DNA of 64,000 nt from Rhizomys pruinosus (GCA_009823505.1 VZQC01007114.1:165892-229891); one strand, 5' to 3'; numbered from the stretch's first letter, positions 13,195-33,917 are shown. The notes: generated by a model not told the origin, from the letters alone. Made by a program: numbers and translations.

Positions 13195-13690
13195 GATTTT
13201 CTTATGACATTTTCATACATATTTAGTTTTAGCTAATACTCTACCTCCCTCCCCGCCACGTACCCTCCCCATTCCCATTGTATCCTTCTGCCTCAGTATT
13301 TCCTTTTCCATGTTTATATCACATGTGTTCTGTTGGCTTCACCAACCAGGTCTGTTAATGTTTCATTTCTTTTCTTTTTTTTTTTTCCCTCATGGGCCCG
13401 CCCCCTCCTAGTTACCTGGCTCATACTTGCTCCCATTTAAATGTGCATATTTAACAATTGGAAACTAGCATCCACATATGAGACAAGATATAGTATTTGG
13501 TTTTCTGATTTCGAGTTATAGCACTTAGTGTAATGTTTTCTAGTTCTATACATTTTCCTACAAATTTCATACATTTGTTTTTCTTTATGGATGAATATGA
13601 TTCCATTGGATATAATGTATTTGAGGGTTCCTAAACATCTGTCCCATTAGAATTTTCCATGCTTGAATTCCTGATGGGCTGAAGAATGGT
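13195..13690 (-). repeat. L1 fragment (3' part), on the gene strand
   Basis: The plus strand reads as the reverse of an L1 3' end: 'tgacattttcatacatattt', 'gttaatgtttcatttctttt', then the complement of the ORF2 end ('ttgtttttctttatggatga', 'atatgattccattggatat'). It is old and diverged, and its 5' side reaches to within about 85 bp of exon 9. Confidence 0.65.
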
Positions 13691-13759
13691 TTTAGGACTT
13701 TTCAGAATATTTAGAAATAAATAATAGTTTTAGAATGCTGCCAGGACGTCTACCTTTCA

Positions 13760-13882
<123 letters not shown>

Positions 13883-13968
13883 CTACGAAGAATGGACATT
13901 TGACTTCACTCAAGAAATACTACATGAAAATGCACAAAGCTTCAATTAAAAATTGGCTTTGAAAACAC

Positions 13969-16412
13969 ATAAATGGAATCAAAGACAAAAACCACACCAT
14001 CATCTCAATTGATGCTGAAAAAGCCTTTGACAAAATCCAGCATCCCTTCATGCTTAAAGTTCTAGAAGGAATTGGCTTGGGGGGGATCATTCCTCAATGT
14101 AATCAAAGCCATATACAGGAAACCCACAGCCAATATCATCCTAAATGGGGAAATGACAGAAACATTCCCTTTAAAGTTAGGAACTCGGCAAGGCTGCCCC
14201 CTGTAACCACTCCTCTTCAATATAGTGCTTGAAACACTTGCTAGAGCAATAAGGCAAGAAAAGGAAATGAAAGGAGTACTAATTGGAAAAGGGGAAGTCA
14301 AGCTATCCCTATTTGCTGATGATATGATTGTTTATTTAAGGGATGCTAAAAACTCCACCAGAAAACTCCTAGAAACAATTAACAACTTCAGCAAAGTGGC
14401 AGGATACAAAATTAACCTTAAAAAAATCAATGGCCTTTCTTTACACCAAGAACAAGCAACTGGAGAAAGAATTCAAAGAGACCTTCCCACTCACAATAGC
14501 CTCAAAAACAATAAAATACCTAGGAACAAACCTAACCAAAGACACCAAAGATCTCTAAAACAAAAATTTTAAACCTTTAAAGAAAGAATTTGAAAAAGAC
14601 ATCAGAAGATGGAAAAACCTCCCATGCTCATGGATTGGGACAATTAACATTGTAAAAATGTCCATTTTACTGAAACTCTTGTATAGATTTAACACAGTTC
14701 CGGTCAAAATCCCTAAGAGTTTCTTCACAGGCTTGGAAACAAAAGTTCTTAAATTCATTTGGAAAAACAAAAAACCCCGAGTAGCCAAAACAACCCTGAG
14801 TGAAAAGAGCTACACAGGGGGGATCTCTATACCAGACCTCAAACTATACTACAGGGCTATAGTCATGAAAACAGCCTAGTACTGGCACAAAAACAGACCT
14901 GTTGACCAATGTAACAAAACTGAAGATCCAAATCTGAGCACATACAATTTCAGCCATCTTATATTTGACAAGGGGGCCAAGAAGCCACAATGGAGAAAAG
15001 ACAGCATCTTCAGCAAGTGGTGTTGGCAAAAATGGATCACCACTTGTAGAAGAATGAAATGAAACCCCTACCTCTCGCCCTGTACAAAAGTCAACTCAAG
15101 ACGGATCAAAGACCTCAACGCGAAACCCCAAACTCTGAAGGTGATAGAAGAAAAAGTTGGCAGCAGACTACAAGACATAGGCGTAGGAAAAGACTTCCTA
15201 AGTCAGACAGCAGCTGCGCAAGAATTAAGGTCGACAATTGACAAATGGGACCTCATTAAACTCAAAAGCTTCTGTACATCAAAAGAAACAATCGAGGAAG
15301 TGAAGAGAAATCCCACAGAGTGGGAGGAAACATTCACTGCAGATACATCTGACAAAGCATTGATTTCAAGAGTATATAAACTACTCAAAAAACAAAGAAA
15401 AAAGAAAACAAATGACCCACTCAATAGATGGAGCAAAAAACTGAACAGAGACTTCACAAGTGAGGAATTAGAGATGTCTGAGAAACACCTTAAGAAGTGT
15501 TCATCTTCACTAATCATTAAGGAAATTCAAATCAAAACCACTTTAAGATATCATCTTACTCCAATAAGACTGGCTAGGATCAAGAAAACAAATGATACCA
15601 AGTGCTGGAGAGGTTGTGGAGAAAGGGGAACACTCATCCAATGCTGGTGGGAATGTAAACTCATACAGCCACTATGGAAAGCAGTGTGGAGAACCCTTGG
15701 AAGACTTGGAATGAACTTGCCACCCGACCCAGCCATACCACTCCTGGGCACGTACCCTCCAGACTCACCCCACCACAGAGATACATGCACGGCCATGTTT
15801 ACTTCAGCTCTCTTCACAATAGCAAGGAGCTGGAACCAACCCAAATGCCCCTCAACTGACGAGTGGATAGAGAAAATGTGGTACATCTACACAATGGAGT
15901 TCTATGCAGCAGTAAAGAAAGACGACATCACGAGCTTTGCAGGAAAATGGCTGGAGCTAGAGGACATCATGCTGAGTGAAGTAACATAGTCCCAGAAAAA
16001 CAAACGAGGAATGGTATCCCTCATCTGTGGATGCTAGTGCCAATTACCTAGTTGTAAGTATTTCTTGTGTAGGGCCCCCTGAGCTTTTGTCCAAAGCAGT
16101 TGGGCATAATGCATATTGGAAACAACAACAACAACAACAACAGAAAAGACTGCATCAAAGAACTGACTGAAACAGTGAACTGCTCAAAACAGTCAACTTC
16201 CTCATGGAGAATATTGAGAAAGACTGAGAAAGAGATGAAAAGCATGTTTGGCAGAATGCATGGGCTCTGGTGGGGTGGGGGAATGGGTGGGAACACGGGT
16301 CTAGATTTGTTAAAAAAATAAAAATAAATTTATGTGAAAAAAAATCCTAGCACAAATTGGACTGGAGGGAACATCTCAACATAATTAAAGCTGTATAAAA
16401 CAAAAAACAAAA
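13969..16412 (+). mobile_element. 5'-truncated L1 retrotransposon with broken ORF2
   Basis: Sense L1 on the plus strand, opposite to Gria3. It starts inside the ORF2 reverse transcriptase ('ttgatgctgaaaaagccttt'), and the FADD catalytic motif ('[14 protein letters not shown]') is at about 14306-14347. The frame then breaks several times. An open C-terminal segment runs 15141-15989, ending 'MLSEVT'. Its cysteine motif reads [18 protein letters not shown], with Gln where the other copy here (57611-58105) has His. The 3' UTR runs to about 16310 and is followed by A-rich sequence, about 60 bp of extra L1-like sequence and a second A-rich tail. A target-site duplication 'aattggctttgaaaa' flanks it at about 13954 and 16414. 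It is not active. Confidence 0.9.
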
Positions 16413-17032
16413 AAAATTGGCTTTGAAAAAAATAAAATAAAAAGTACTACATGAACTTTAAGTATCTTGAGCTTTATAAGGATTGACATCCTGCTATCTG
16501 TCTTGTTACTGACACCAGGCCCATGATAGTGGACACACACATAGGTATGTTTACTATTCCCAAATCTTCAGGGTTTCCTTGCTGACCTCACCTCACCCTT
16601 ACTGACATTCTGCAAAATAATTTAGTCTACTGTATGGTGACCATTTTTCCATAGTCAAGTCTCAACATCAGAAAAATATTCTGAACTGCAGGAAAGCTGA
16701 GATGCAGGAGTAGAAAGCCCATTACTATCTTGTAGATATGACACAAGATAGTTAACATTCTAAGGGTTTATCATAGAACTACTAAATTTCCACTTCATGT
16801 TTAACTCAACTATTAGTAACATAGAAACTAATTGGCCATATAAAATTCAGCTATAGAGAAATATATTTTGTCCAAAGTATTTGGGTGGTAGAAAAAGACC
16901 TACTTTTTATTTTTCTTTGCTAAAATCATATGATCTTTGGAATATTTTATTTAAACAATAATATGCTGTAAATTTGTGATTCCTTCCCTCCTTCCCTTTT
17001 GTTGTAGGAAATTGTTAATGACATGTAAGTCT

Positions 17033-17132
17033 ACCTTGCTATGTAGACCAGGCTGGCCTTGAACTCACACAGATACACCTCCCTCTGCCTCCCAAGTCCT
17101 GGAATTAAAGGCATGCACCACCATGTCTGGTG
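17033..17132 (-). repeat. B1 SINE fragment
   Basis: The plus strand reads 'tatgtagaccaggctggcct' and 'aattaaaggcatgcaccacc', a partial B1 in reverse. Confidence 0.85.
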
Positions 17133-17317
17133 AGTCTCTTACTTTTATAGGACTGGCCTCAGAGGGACATCCTCTTTTAAAACTGTGCACTTGAACCCTT
17201 CTGATACTCTATATCTCTTATCTATGCCCTTTATCAGATGGAAAGGCAAAAATACTAAGCAGAAATTTCCTAGCACCTGTCTTCTTGTGTGGGATTGGTA
17301 TCACCTTTGGAAAGACA

Positions 17318-25271
<7,954 letters not shown>

Positions 25272-25394
25272 TCATGCATTCCTGCTCACCTTGTCTATTG
25301 GAGGACTAAAAATGAAATGAAAACTTCTTTCTCTGGGATCACTTATCACCAATAAGGGTCTTGGATGTAAAACTAATTCTTGAGACATTATGTG

Positions 25395-25640
25395 TTTATT
25401 GTAATTTTTTACTGAATTTTTGTGTACAGATTACAGAACACCCTAATCATATTTATAGCCCCTTCCCCATTGGCACCCTCCAGTAGCCCCCCTCTATCAT
25501 CAAATGCATTGTCATTTGTGTTAAGGCCTATTGAGTCAAGTTAGTGTCCCCAGATGTCCCTGAGTGCAAGTTCATCTTGACACCATGTCTTTAAAACTAT
25601 AGGCATGACAGAGAAAAGATACACCCTTCCCTTTTAGCGT
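25395..25640 (-). repeat. L1 3' UTR fragment
   Basis: The plus strand 'gaatttttgtgtacagatta', 'cattgtcatttgtgttaagg' and 'gagtcaagttagtgtcccca' resembles reverse Lx-type L1 3' UTR. It is similar in layout to 62090-62480. Confidence 0.5.
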
Positions 25641-26299
25641 CTGTGACTTTATTTGGTATAACTGCTACATGGACAAACTCAGGTTCTGATTTCAAAGAAA
25701 TATTTTGTTTCATTTATGTATAGTTTCAACTTTCTTCATAGACTACAAATATAATACACATATAGTGACTAGAGAATGTTGAACAAATTTGACCTTAAGA
25801 AGTGCTATAAAAATCTTTTCTTCACCTTAACATGCTGAACATAACAGATTGATTTACATTCTTGTGATGAGTATTTTATACATTTGTGAGTCACAGAAAT
25901 ACCCATGAGTGAAGCTGACAGCTTGGTTGTATATGATAGCATAAACCCCAGGGTATGTCTCACATGTATCCATAAATGAGTCTTGACATCTGTATAGCAT
26001 CCACTATTTTTGCTCCTTAACTTGCTCTGGTTACCATCTGGTGTTTATGTCACCTAACTTCTCTGTAATGGTCTCCCCAGGGTTCACACCTAAGCCATCT
26101 CTACCTGGGCACTCCCAACTCCATGGGGTATTGCTCTTTTCTGGGACACCTCACACAGGAATTGCTTCTTTGGAATTGGATATAGATCTCCTACTCATTG
26201 TCGCTCATATGTTAGAATCCGTAATGGACACCAACTTTCTAGTCATAAAAAATTGGGTAGATTTCTTTCACTCTTCTTTGGGCGACTTCCACAATTGCT

Positions 26300-26632
26300 T
26301 TTTTTGTGTGTAAATGTTGATGTGTGTGGGTGAGTGTCCATGTGGGATGTGTGTGCACATACCTATGGAGGCCAATGGTCAAAGTTGGGCGTTTTTCTCA
26401 ATTGCTCTCCATCAATTTTTTGAGGCAGGTCTCTCACAAAATCTGGAGCTCACTGATTTGGCTACACAACCAGCTAATGAGCTCCAAGGATTCTTTTTTT
26501 CTCCATCCACCCTAAGCATTTGGATTACAGGTGTGAGTCACCATCCCCACCTTTTGTACATGTGTTCTGGGGGTCTGAACTCAGGTCGTTAGATAGACTT
26601 TACCAAGTGAGCAATTTCCCTAGCCCTACCCC
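26300..26632 (-). repeat. B4-like SINE, antisense
   Basis: The plus strand contains 'ttttttgaggcaggtctctc', 'tggattacaggtgtgagtca' and 'gggtctgaactcaggtcgtt', the reverse of a B1-plus-tRNA chimeric (B4-type) SINE. Confidence 0.7.
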
Positions 26633-26639
26633 ACCTCCA

Positions 26640-27075
26640 ACATTTTAATGTAAGAAAATTTCAAATATACAGAAACTTCGAAAGAAATGTACAGTGAACA
26701 TCCTTATAGTCATGACTCATATTTTACTATTAATATTTTCCTCTCCATAAATACGTGCTATTTTTGTAAGTGATAAGTAAAGATATTAGTATACTTTCCC
26801 TTTAAACATCTAACATGGAAGCCACTAACTAGACTCTCACATTTATTAACAGCTATATTTCTTCCTTTTTATGTGCATGTGTGCTATATGCACATGTTCA
26901 TGTAGGTGTGTGCATATGTGCACATCTATGTATGTGTCATCATCCCAGCCCCATGCTTTTTAAATTTTTAACTTAAAAATGACATACAAAGGAATGTACA
27001 AATCTTAAATATACCACTTATTGAGTTTAGATTAATGGATATGCTTCTATTACCCATATTATCAATTCTTTAGTT
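26640..27075. repeat. Ancient L1 (L1M-like) remnants
   Basis: Blocks such as 'aatatacagaaacttcgaaa', 'gtacagtgaacatccttata' and 'gacatacaaaggaatgtaca' resemble old mammalian L1 3' sequence. They are split by a TG/CA-rich stretch at 26870-26940. Strongly diverged. Confidence 0.4.
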
Positions 27076-27094
27076 TATTTATTACATTTTCTTT

Positions 27095-27559
27095 TTTTTT
27101 AATTAAATTAGTTTTTATTGATGCTTTGTGCATTTCATACATTTTTTCCAATTCAGTTCAGGCTTATTTCCCTTTCCCTCCCCCCCCACCCCCACCCCAT
27201 CCCAGATCATGCATTCTGCCATAACTGTCCTGCATCTTTCTCTCAGTTTTTTTTTTCATTTTTAGCTATAAGTGATAATCCATGAGTACAAGCATCCTTC
27301 ATGCAAAACCTATCTGCAGGCTGTTGTGCCCAAACACCTACGGCCCCACCATCCAGTGGGGGGTGACAGGTTGTTTGTTCAATCAAGTTGATCAAATGAG
27401 TGTCCAGACTACATTGCTGTAGTTTCACCATTCACCCCAATCGCAGCCCTTACATTCTACCACGCCCCCTCTTCCGCAGGTTGTTCCCTAGGCTTAGAAA
27501 AGGGGCACAGGTGGATGAGAGGTAAAACAGTCCACTCTCTCTGGAGCTGTTGACTTGGA
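27095..27559 (-). repeat. L1-type 3' end, antisense, cut by the N gap
   Basis: Collinear and same orientation as 56505-56950: T run, 'ttgatgctttgtgcatttca', 'gatcatgcattctgccataa', 'cgccccctcttccgcag' and 'ctctggagctgttg'. It ends at the gap at the point equivalent to about 56950. Confidence 0.85.
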
Positions 27560-28498
27560 NNNNNNNNNNNNNNNNNNNNNNNNNNNNNNNNNNNNNNNNN
27601 NNNNNNNNNNNNNNNNNNNNNNNNNNNNNNNNNNNNNNNNNNNNNNNNNNNNNNNNNNNNNNNNNNNNNNNNNNNNNNNNNNNNNNNNNNNNNNNNNNNN
27701 NNNNNNNNNNNNNNNNNNNNNNNNNNNNNNNNNNNNNNNNNNNNNNNNNNNNNNNNNNNNNNNNNNNNNNNNNNNNNNNNNNNNNNNNNNNNNNNNNNNN
27801 NNNNNNNNNNNNNNNNNNNNNNNNNNNNNNNNNNNNNNNNNNNNNNNNNNNNNNNNNNNNNNNNNNNNNNNNNNNNNNNNNNNNNNNNNNNNNNNNNNNN
27901 NNNNNNNNNNNNNNNNNNNNNNNNNNNNNNNNNNNNNNNNNNNNNNNNNNNNNNNNNNNNNNNNNNNNNNNNNNNNNNNNNNNNNNNNNNNNNNNNNNNN
28001 NNNNNNNNNNNNNNNNNNNNNNNNNNNNNNNNNNNNNNNNNNNNNNNNNNNNNNNNNNNNNNNNNNNNNNNNNNNNNNNNNNNNNNNNNNNNNNNNNNNN
28101 NNNNNNNNNNNNNNNNNNNNNNNNNNNNNNNNNNNNNNNNNNNNNNNNNNNNNNNNNNNNNNNNNNNNNNNNNNNNNNNNNNNNNNNNNNNNNNNNNNNN
28201 NNNNNNNNNNNNNNNNNNNNNNNNNNNNNNNNNNNNNNNNNNNNNNNNNNNNNNNNNNNNNNNNNNNNNNNNNNNNNNNNNNNNNNNNNNNNNNNNNNNN
28301 NNNNNNNNNNNNNNNNNNNNNNNNNNNNNNNNNNNNNNNNNNNNNNNNNNNNNNNNNNNNNNNNNNNNNNNNNNNNNNNNNNNNNNNNNNNNNNNNNNNN
28401 NNNNNNNNNNNNNNNNNNNNNNNNNNNNNNNNNNNNNNNNNNNNNNNNNNNNNNNNNNNNNNNNNNNNNNNNNNNNNNNNNNNNNNNNNNNNNNNNNN
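27560..28498. other. Assembly gap (939 N)
   Basis: Undetermined bases. The frames translated as X across it mean nothing. Confidence 1.
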
Positions 28499-28903
28499 GG
28501 TCTCTTTGAGTTAAGCAAGACTCCACCGTCACACCAGCTACACCTCACCTAACCTGGAAATACTGTGCAGCAAAAGCAGCCATATGCCTGTATAGCCAAA
28601 ATCTAATTGGGATATTGGCTCTCTCCTTGGAGAGATAACCCATGGCTGATGCCACAAGCTTTACATCCTCTACAGGTTAGGAAGATGTTATAAGCCACAG
28701 TAAGACCTGTCATATTTAAGCAGGGGGGGAAATTGTAATGCATGGATTAACATATCCAAACATTGTCTATGCTAAAGTAAACATCAAAATAACTGTTAGT
28801 GCTGCTTTAATACCATATATAATTGCTTGTTATTCATTAGTAGGATCGAAAGGTATTCCTGGACAACGGGCAGCTCATGAAAGGAACAGCCAGAATTGAC
28901 CAG
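28499..28903 (+). repeat. L1-type 3' UTR segment, inverted relative to the gap's left flank
   Basis: It is the reverse complement of 56951-57363: 'aagcaagactccaccgtca', 'taacccatggctgatgccac', 'attagtaggatcgaaaggt' and 'cagccagaattgaccag'. Its right end (28903) corresponds to 56951, which is where the left flank of the gap stops. Confidence 0.88.
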
Positions 28904-31289
28904 ACATACAGGCAATACACTCATATACACAAAATAAAAACATTAAGCAAAATATATTAAAAAACCCTCCACATGGTCAGATTCTTGACAAGAATCAGGC
29001 AACTTCTGAAGTCACTTTTCTGTTGCTATGATAAAACACCAGGACCGATTTATAGAAAGAAGAGTTTATTTGGCTTATGGCTCCAGGTGGAAGGATCCAT
29101 AATGGCGGGAGAGGCATGGTGGGAGGAGGTGGCCAGGGCAGAAAGCTGAGCCATCACGTCTTCAAGAAGGGACAGGAACACATAGCAACTGGAAATTCTG
29201 CAAGGCTTAGGAACTCTTAAACCCACCCCTACGTAGCGATATGCTTCCTCCAGGAAGGCTGCCATGCCCCCTAAAACCTTCCAGAACAGCGTCACCAACT
29301 GGGGAAAATGTGTACAAATATTTGGAGCTTATGGGGGACAGTCTCATTCAAAACACCACAGTAGTAGACAAAACAATCACAGCGGGAAATACCATAATGA
29401 TAACAGCGAAGATTGAAAGTGGACTTAAACTGCAAATGACAGTTAACTCAGAGAAAAAGATCTGCATAAATTTAAAACCCCCAAATAGGGAGCTGGAGAG
29501 TTGGCTTAGTTTTTAAAAGCACTTGCTGCTCTTGTAGAAGATCTGGGTTCAGTTCCCAACACCTACGTGGTGGCTCACAACTGTTTACACTGTCTATAAC
29601 TCCTGTCCCAGGATACCTCACTCCCTGATCATAGCATGCGTGGGGTGTACTTACATACGTGCAGGCAAAACACTCACATGTGTAAAATAAAAATAAGTGA
29701 ATCTTTAAAAAACCCAAACCACAAAATGTTCTAGAAGAAAACTAGAGAAATTTCTTTGTGACCTTGAGTTACCAAAAAACCTTCCTAGGGCACGGGAATT
29801 ATGAGGGAAAACAGGATTCCTTCAAAATTTAAAATTTTAATCCTTTGAAATACATTAAGAACATGAAAAGTCAAGACAGACTGAAGAAAATATTTGAAAG
29901 TCATGTATGGGATGAAGAACCAAAGTCCAGAAAACATAATTATAAACCTTGACATGAGAAAGGCAAAAAAATTGGACAAAAGATTAGAATAAATGTTTCC
30001 TTAAAAAAAAAAAAAAAGCAAAGCATGCAGGTAGGAAAATGCTCCTGAAAAGATGCTCAGAGTTGTTATTCATTGGGAACATTAAACCCACAATGAGAAC
30101 CATTACATACTAATTAAATGACTAAATTTATAAAAACTGACCACACTACGTGTTTCCAAGACTGTACTGTAATTGTAACTCATGCATAGCTAGGGGGAAT
30201 GTAAAATACTATAATAAATTTGAAAAACAGTGAGGCAGCTTCTTATGAAGATAAGCAGATCCATGGTTTATGACCCAATTACCCCAGATCTAAGTTTTTA
30301 CTGAAAAGAACTAGAAGCATGTGACCTCAGGAAAATGCGTCCAGCACCTGCATTCATATCAGCCAGAAACTGGAAACAATCAGGCCGCGGCAACAAGTCT
30401 GATGGATGTATTTCTACAATGAGATACAGCTCAAGAACAAAAAGGAGAGCTGGCAGGATGGCTCAGCTAATAAAAGTACCTGTTGTTCAGCCTGGTAACC
30501 TGGTTGGATGCCATGGATCCACATGGTGGGAGGAGAGAACTGACCTTTGGGGGCCAGAGAGATGACATGACAGGGAAAGGTATCTGTTGCCATGCCCGAT
30601 GAACTGAGTTTACCCCCGGTACCTACTTGGTGGAAGGAGAGGACCAATTCTCACAAGTTGCCCTCTGAACTCCACATGTGCACATGTGTGGGCATACACA
30701 CACACACACACACACACACTCACGTGTAATAAAAGTTTTAATTAAGTAATAATAGAAAGGAGCAAACTCCTGAGGCAGGGATCCATTTACAGTAAGTGAA
30801 AAGTTCTTATGGCAAAACTACAAGATGCCAATGCATGATGTGGGGTGGGGTGAGGTGGGGTTGGGGGAAGGGAAAGGGGAATATGCCTGAACTGAATTGA
30901 AAAATGATGTCTGAAATACACAAAACATCAATAAAAAATAAAAAGAAAACAAAACAATAAACAACAACAACAACAACAAAAAACCTACAAACTGCCAACA
31001 TAGGCTACCGTGGGAATGGATGTCGGGGCAGAAAGGAATGTAAGGGTTAGAGCAGTGAGACCTGGAACATTAAGAATAGAGACGAAGGGACCCAGAGCAA
31101 GTTATGAGACAATCAAGCAGGCCCCATAAGACACAGACAGGCTCCAAACATCAAGCCAGTTGACAGGCTGACTAGCTTCCAGAAGTCCTGTCCCCTTTGG
31201 CAAACCCCTGCTAGGCACTATTGCTTATTATTATATACTCTTGCTTTTTGTACACCGCTTCTAACACAACTAATTACAACAGAGTATCT
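28904..31289. repeat. Tandem segmental duplication, copy 1
   Basis: 2386 bp that reappear at 31522-33917, offset 2618-2631. It holds a rodent interspersed repeat (about 29005-29365), a B2 (29487-29715), old L1 sense sequence (about 29720-30440), a composite B2/B4-type SINE with (CA)n (30445-30740) and an L1 3' tail (30825-30945). It starts within a B2 tail ('acatacaggcaatacactc') without the B2 body. Confidence 0.95.
29005..29365 (-). repeat. Rodent interspersed repeat (URR1/MaLR type, class not settled)
   Basis: The plus strand reads 'ttctgttgctatgataaaac', 'ggcttatggctccaggtgg' and 'gagcttatgggggacagtct' to 'aaaacaccaca', a layout common in rodent genomes. The same element is at 31623-31983 through the duplication. 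Confidence 0.55.
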
Positions 31290-31521
31290 AAATAAATAAA
31301 TAAATAAATAAATATCAACTAGAAAAAAAAAAGAAAAAGAAAAGAAAACCCACATTGTTGGGGCTCAGTTGCTGAGAGCACTGGCTGTTCTCATGGGGGA
31401 CCTAGTTCAATTCCCAGCACACACATAGTGGTTAACAACTGTTCTTACTCCAGTTTCAGGGGGTCTGACACCCTCTTCTGACTTCTGAGGTTATTGCACA
31501 ACATGGGTGCACCGCCTACCT
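31290..31521 (+). repeat. Inter-copy segment: (AAAT)n and B2 SINE body
   Basis: The AAAT run at 31289-31313 and an A-rich stretch are followed by a B2 ('gttgctgagagcactggctg', 'ttcaattcccagcacacac'). The tail of this B2 is the first part of duplication copy 2. Confidence 0.85.
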
Positions 31522-33917
31522 ACATACAGGCAATACACTCATATACACAAAATAAAAACATTAAGCAAAATATATTAAAAAACCCTCCACATGGTCAGAT
31601 TCTTGACAAGAATCAGGCAACTTCTGAAGTCACTTTTCTGTTGCTATGATAAAACACCAGGACCGATTTATAGAAAGAAGAGTTTATTTGGCTTATGGCT
31701 CCAGGTGGAAGGATCCATAATGGCGGGAGAGGCATGGTGGGAGGAGGTGGCCAGGGCAGAAAGCTGAGCCATCACGTCTTCAAGAAGGGACAGGAACACA
31801 TAGCAACTGGAAATTCTGCAAGGCTTAGGAACTCTTAAACCCACCCCTACGTAGCGATATGCTTCCTCCAGGAAGGCTGCCATGCCCCCTAAAACCTTCC
31901 AGAACAGCGTCACCAACTGGGGAAAATGTGTACAAATATTTGGAGCTTATGGGGGACAGTCTCATTCAAAACACCACAGTAGTAGACAAAACAATCACAG
32001 CGGGAAATACCATAATGATAACAGCGAAGATTGAAAGTGGACTTAAACTGCAAATGACAGTTAACTCAGAGAAAAAGATCTGCATAAATTTAAAACCCCC
32101 AAATAGGGAGCTGGAGAGTTGGCTTAGTTTTTAAAAGCACTTGCTGCTCTTGTAGAAGATCTGGGTTCAGTTCCCAACACCTACGTGGTGGCTCACAACT
32201 GTTTACACTGTCTATAACTCCTGTCCCAGGATACCTCACTCCCTGATCATAGCATGCGTGGGGTGTACTTACATACGTGCAGGCAAAACACTCACATGTG
32301 TAAAATAAAAATAAGTGAATCTTTAAAAAACCCAAACCACAAAATGTTCTAGAAGAAAACTAGAGAAATTTCTTTGTGACCTTGAGTTACCAAAAAACCT
32401 TCCTAGGGCACGGGAATTATGAGGGAAAACAGGATTCCTTCAAAATTTAAAATTTTAATCCTTTGAAATACATTAAGAACATGAAAAGTCAAGACAGACT
32501 GAAGAAAATATTTGAAAGTCATGTATGGGATGAAGAACCAAAGTCCAGAAAACATAATTATAAACCTTGACATGAGAAAGGCAAAAAAATTGGACAAAAG
32601 ATTAGAATAAATGTTTCCTTAAAAAAAAAAAAAAAAGCAAAGCATGCAGGTAGGAAAATGCTCCTGAAAAGATGCTCAGAGTTGTTATTCATTGGGAACA
32701 TTAAACCCACAATGAGAACCATTACATACTAATTAAATGACTAAATTTATAAAAACTGACCACACTACGTGTTTCCAAGACTGTACTGTAATTGTAACTC
32801 ATGCATAGCTAGGGGGAATGTAAAATACTATAATAAATTTGAAAAACAGTGAGGCAGCTTCTTATGAAGATAAGCAGATCCATGGTTTATGACCCAATTA
32901 CCCCAGATCTAAGTTTTTACTGAAAAGAACTAGAAGCATGTGACCTCAGGAAAATGCGTCCAGCACCTGCATTCATATCAGCCAGAAACTGGAAACAATC
33001 AGGCCGCGGCAACAAGTCTGATGGATGTATTTCTACAATGAGATACAGCTCAAGAACAAAAAGGAGAGCTGGCAGGATGGCTCAGCTAATAAAAGTACCT
33101 GTTGTTCAGCCTGGTAACCTGGTTGGATGCCATGGATCCACATGGTGGGAGGAGAGAACTGACCTTTGGGGGCCAGAGAGATGACATGACAGGGAAAGGT
33201 ATCTGTTGCCATGCCCGATGAACTGAGTTTACCCCCGGTACCTACTTGGTGGAAGGAGAGGACCAATTCTCACAAGTTGCCCTCTGAACTCCACATGTGC
33301 ACATGTGTGGGCATACACACACACACATACACACACACACACACACACACTCACGTGTAATAAAAGTTTTAATTAAGTAATAATAGAAAGGAGCAAACTC
33401 CTGAGGCAGGGATCCATTTACAGTCAGTGAAAAGTTCTCATGGCAAAACTACAAGATGCCAATGCATGATGTGGGGTGGGGTGAGGTGGGGTTGGGGGGA
33501 GGGAAAGGGGAATATACCTGAACTGAATTGAAAAATGATGTCTGAAATACACAAAACATCAATAAAAAATAAAAAGAAAACAAAACAATAAACAACAACA
33601 ACAACAAAAAACCTACAAACTGCCAACATAGGCTACCGTGGGAATGGATGTCGGGGCAGAAAGGAATGTAAGGGTTAGAGCAGTGAGACCTGGAACATTA
33701 AGAATAGAGACGAAGAGACCCAGAGCAAGTTATGAGACAATCAAGCAGGCCCCGTAAGACACAGACAGGCTCCAAACATCAAGCCAGTTGACAGGCTGAC
33801 TAGCTTCCAGAAGTCCTGTCCCCTTTGGCAAACCCCTGCTAGGCACTATTGCTTATTATTATATACTCTTGCTTTTTGTACACCGCTTCTAACACAACTA
33901 ATTACAACAGAGTATCT
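31522..33917. repeat. Tandem segmental duplication, copy 2
   Basis: 2396 bp, >99% identical to 28904-31289. By eye the first ~1.7 kb differs only in a poly(A) length. Further on, the differences are (CA)n and (AAC)n lengths and about six substitutions in the last ~500 bp. Here the leading B2 is complete, so this copy has the more natural left boundary. Confidence 0.95.

Noticed and set aside
15141..15989. 282-codon open frame as a possible gene
   Set aside because: It is the C-terminal remnant of L1 ORF2, without its own promoter or upstream frame.
27450..28548. Frames of 319-363 codons over the N block
   Set aside because: They are made of undetermined bases; no coding evidence.
29050..33266. 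Paired identical short ORFs in the two 2.4-kb copies
   Set aside because: The identical frames follow from the duplication; they lie in SINE, LTR-type and L1 sequence.
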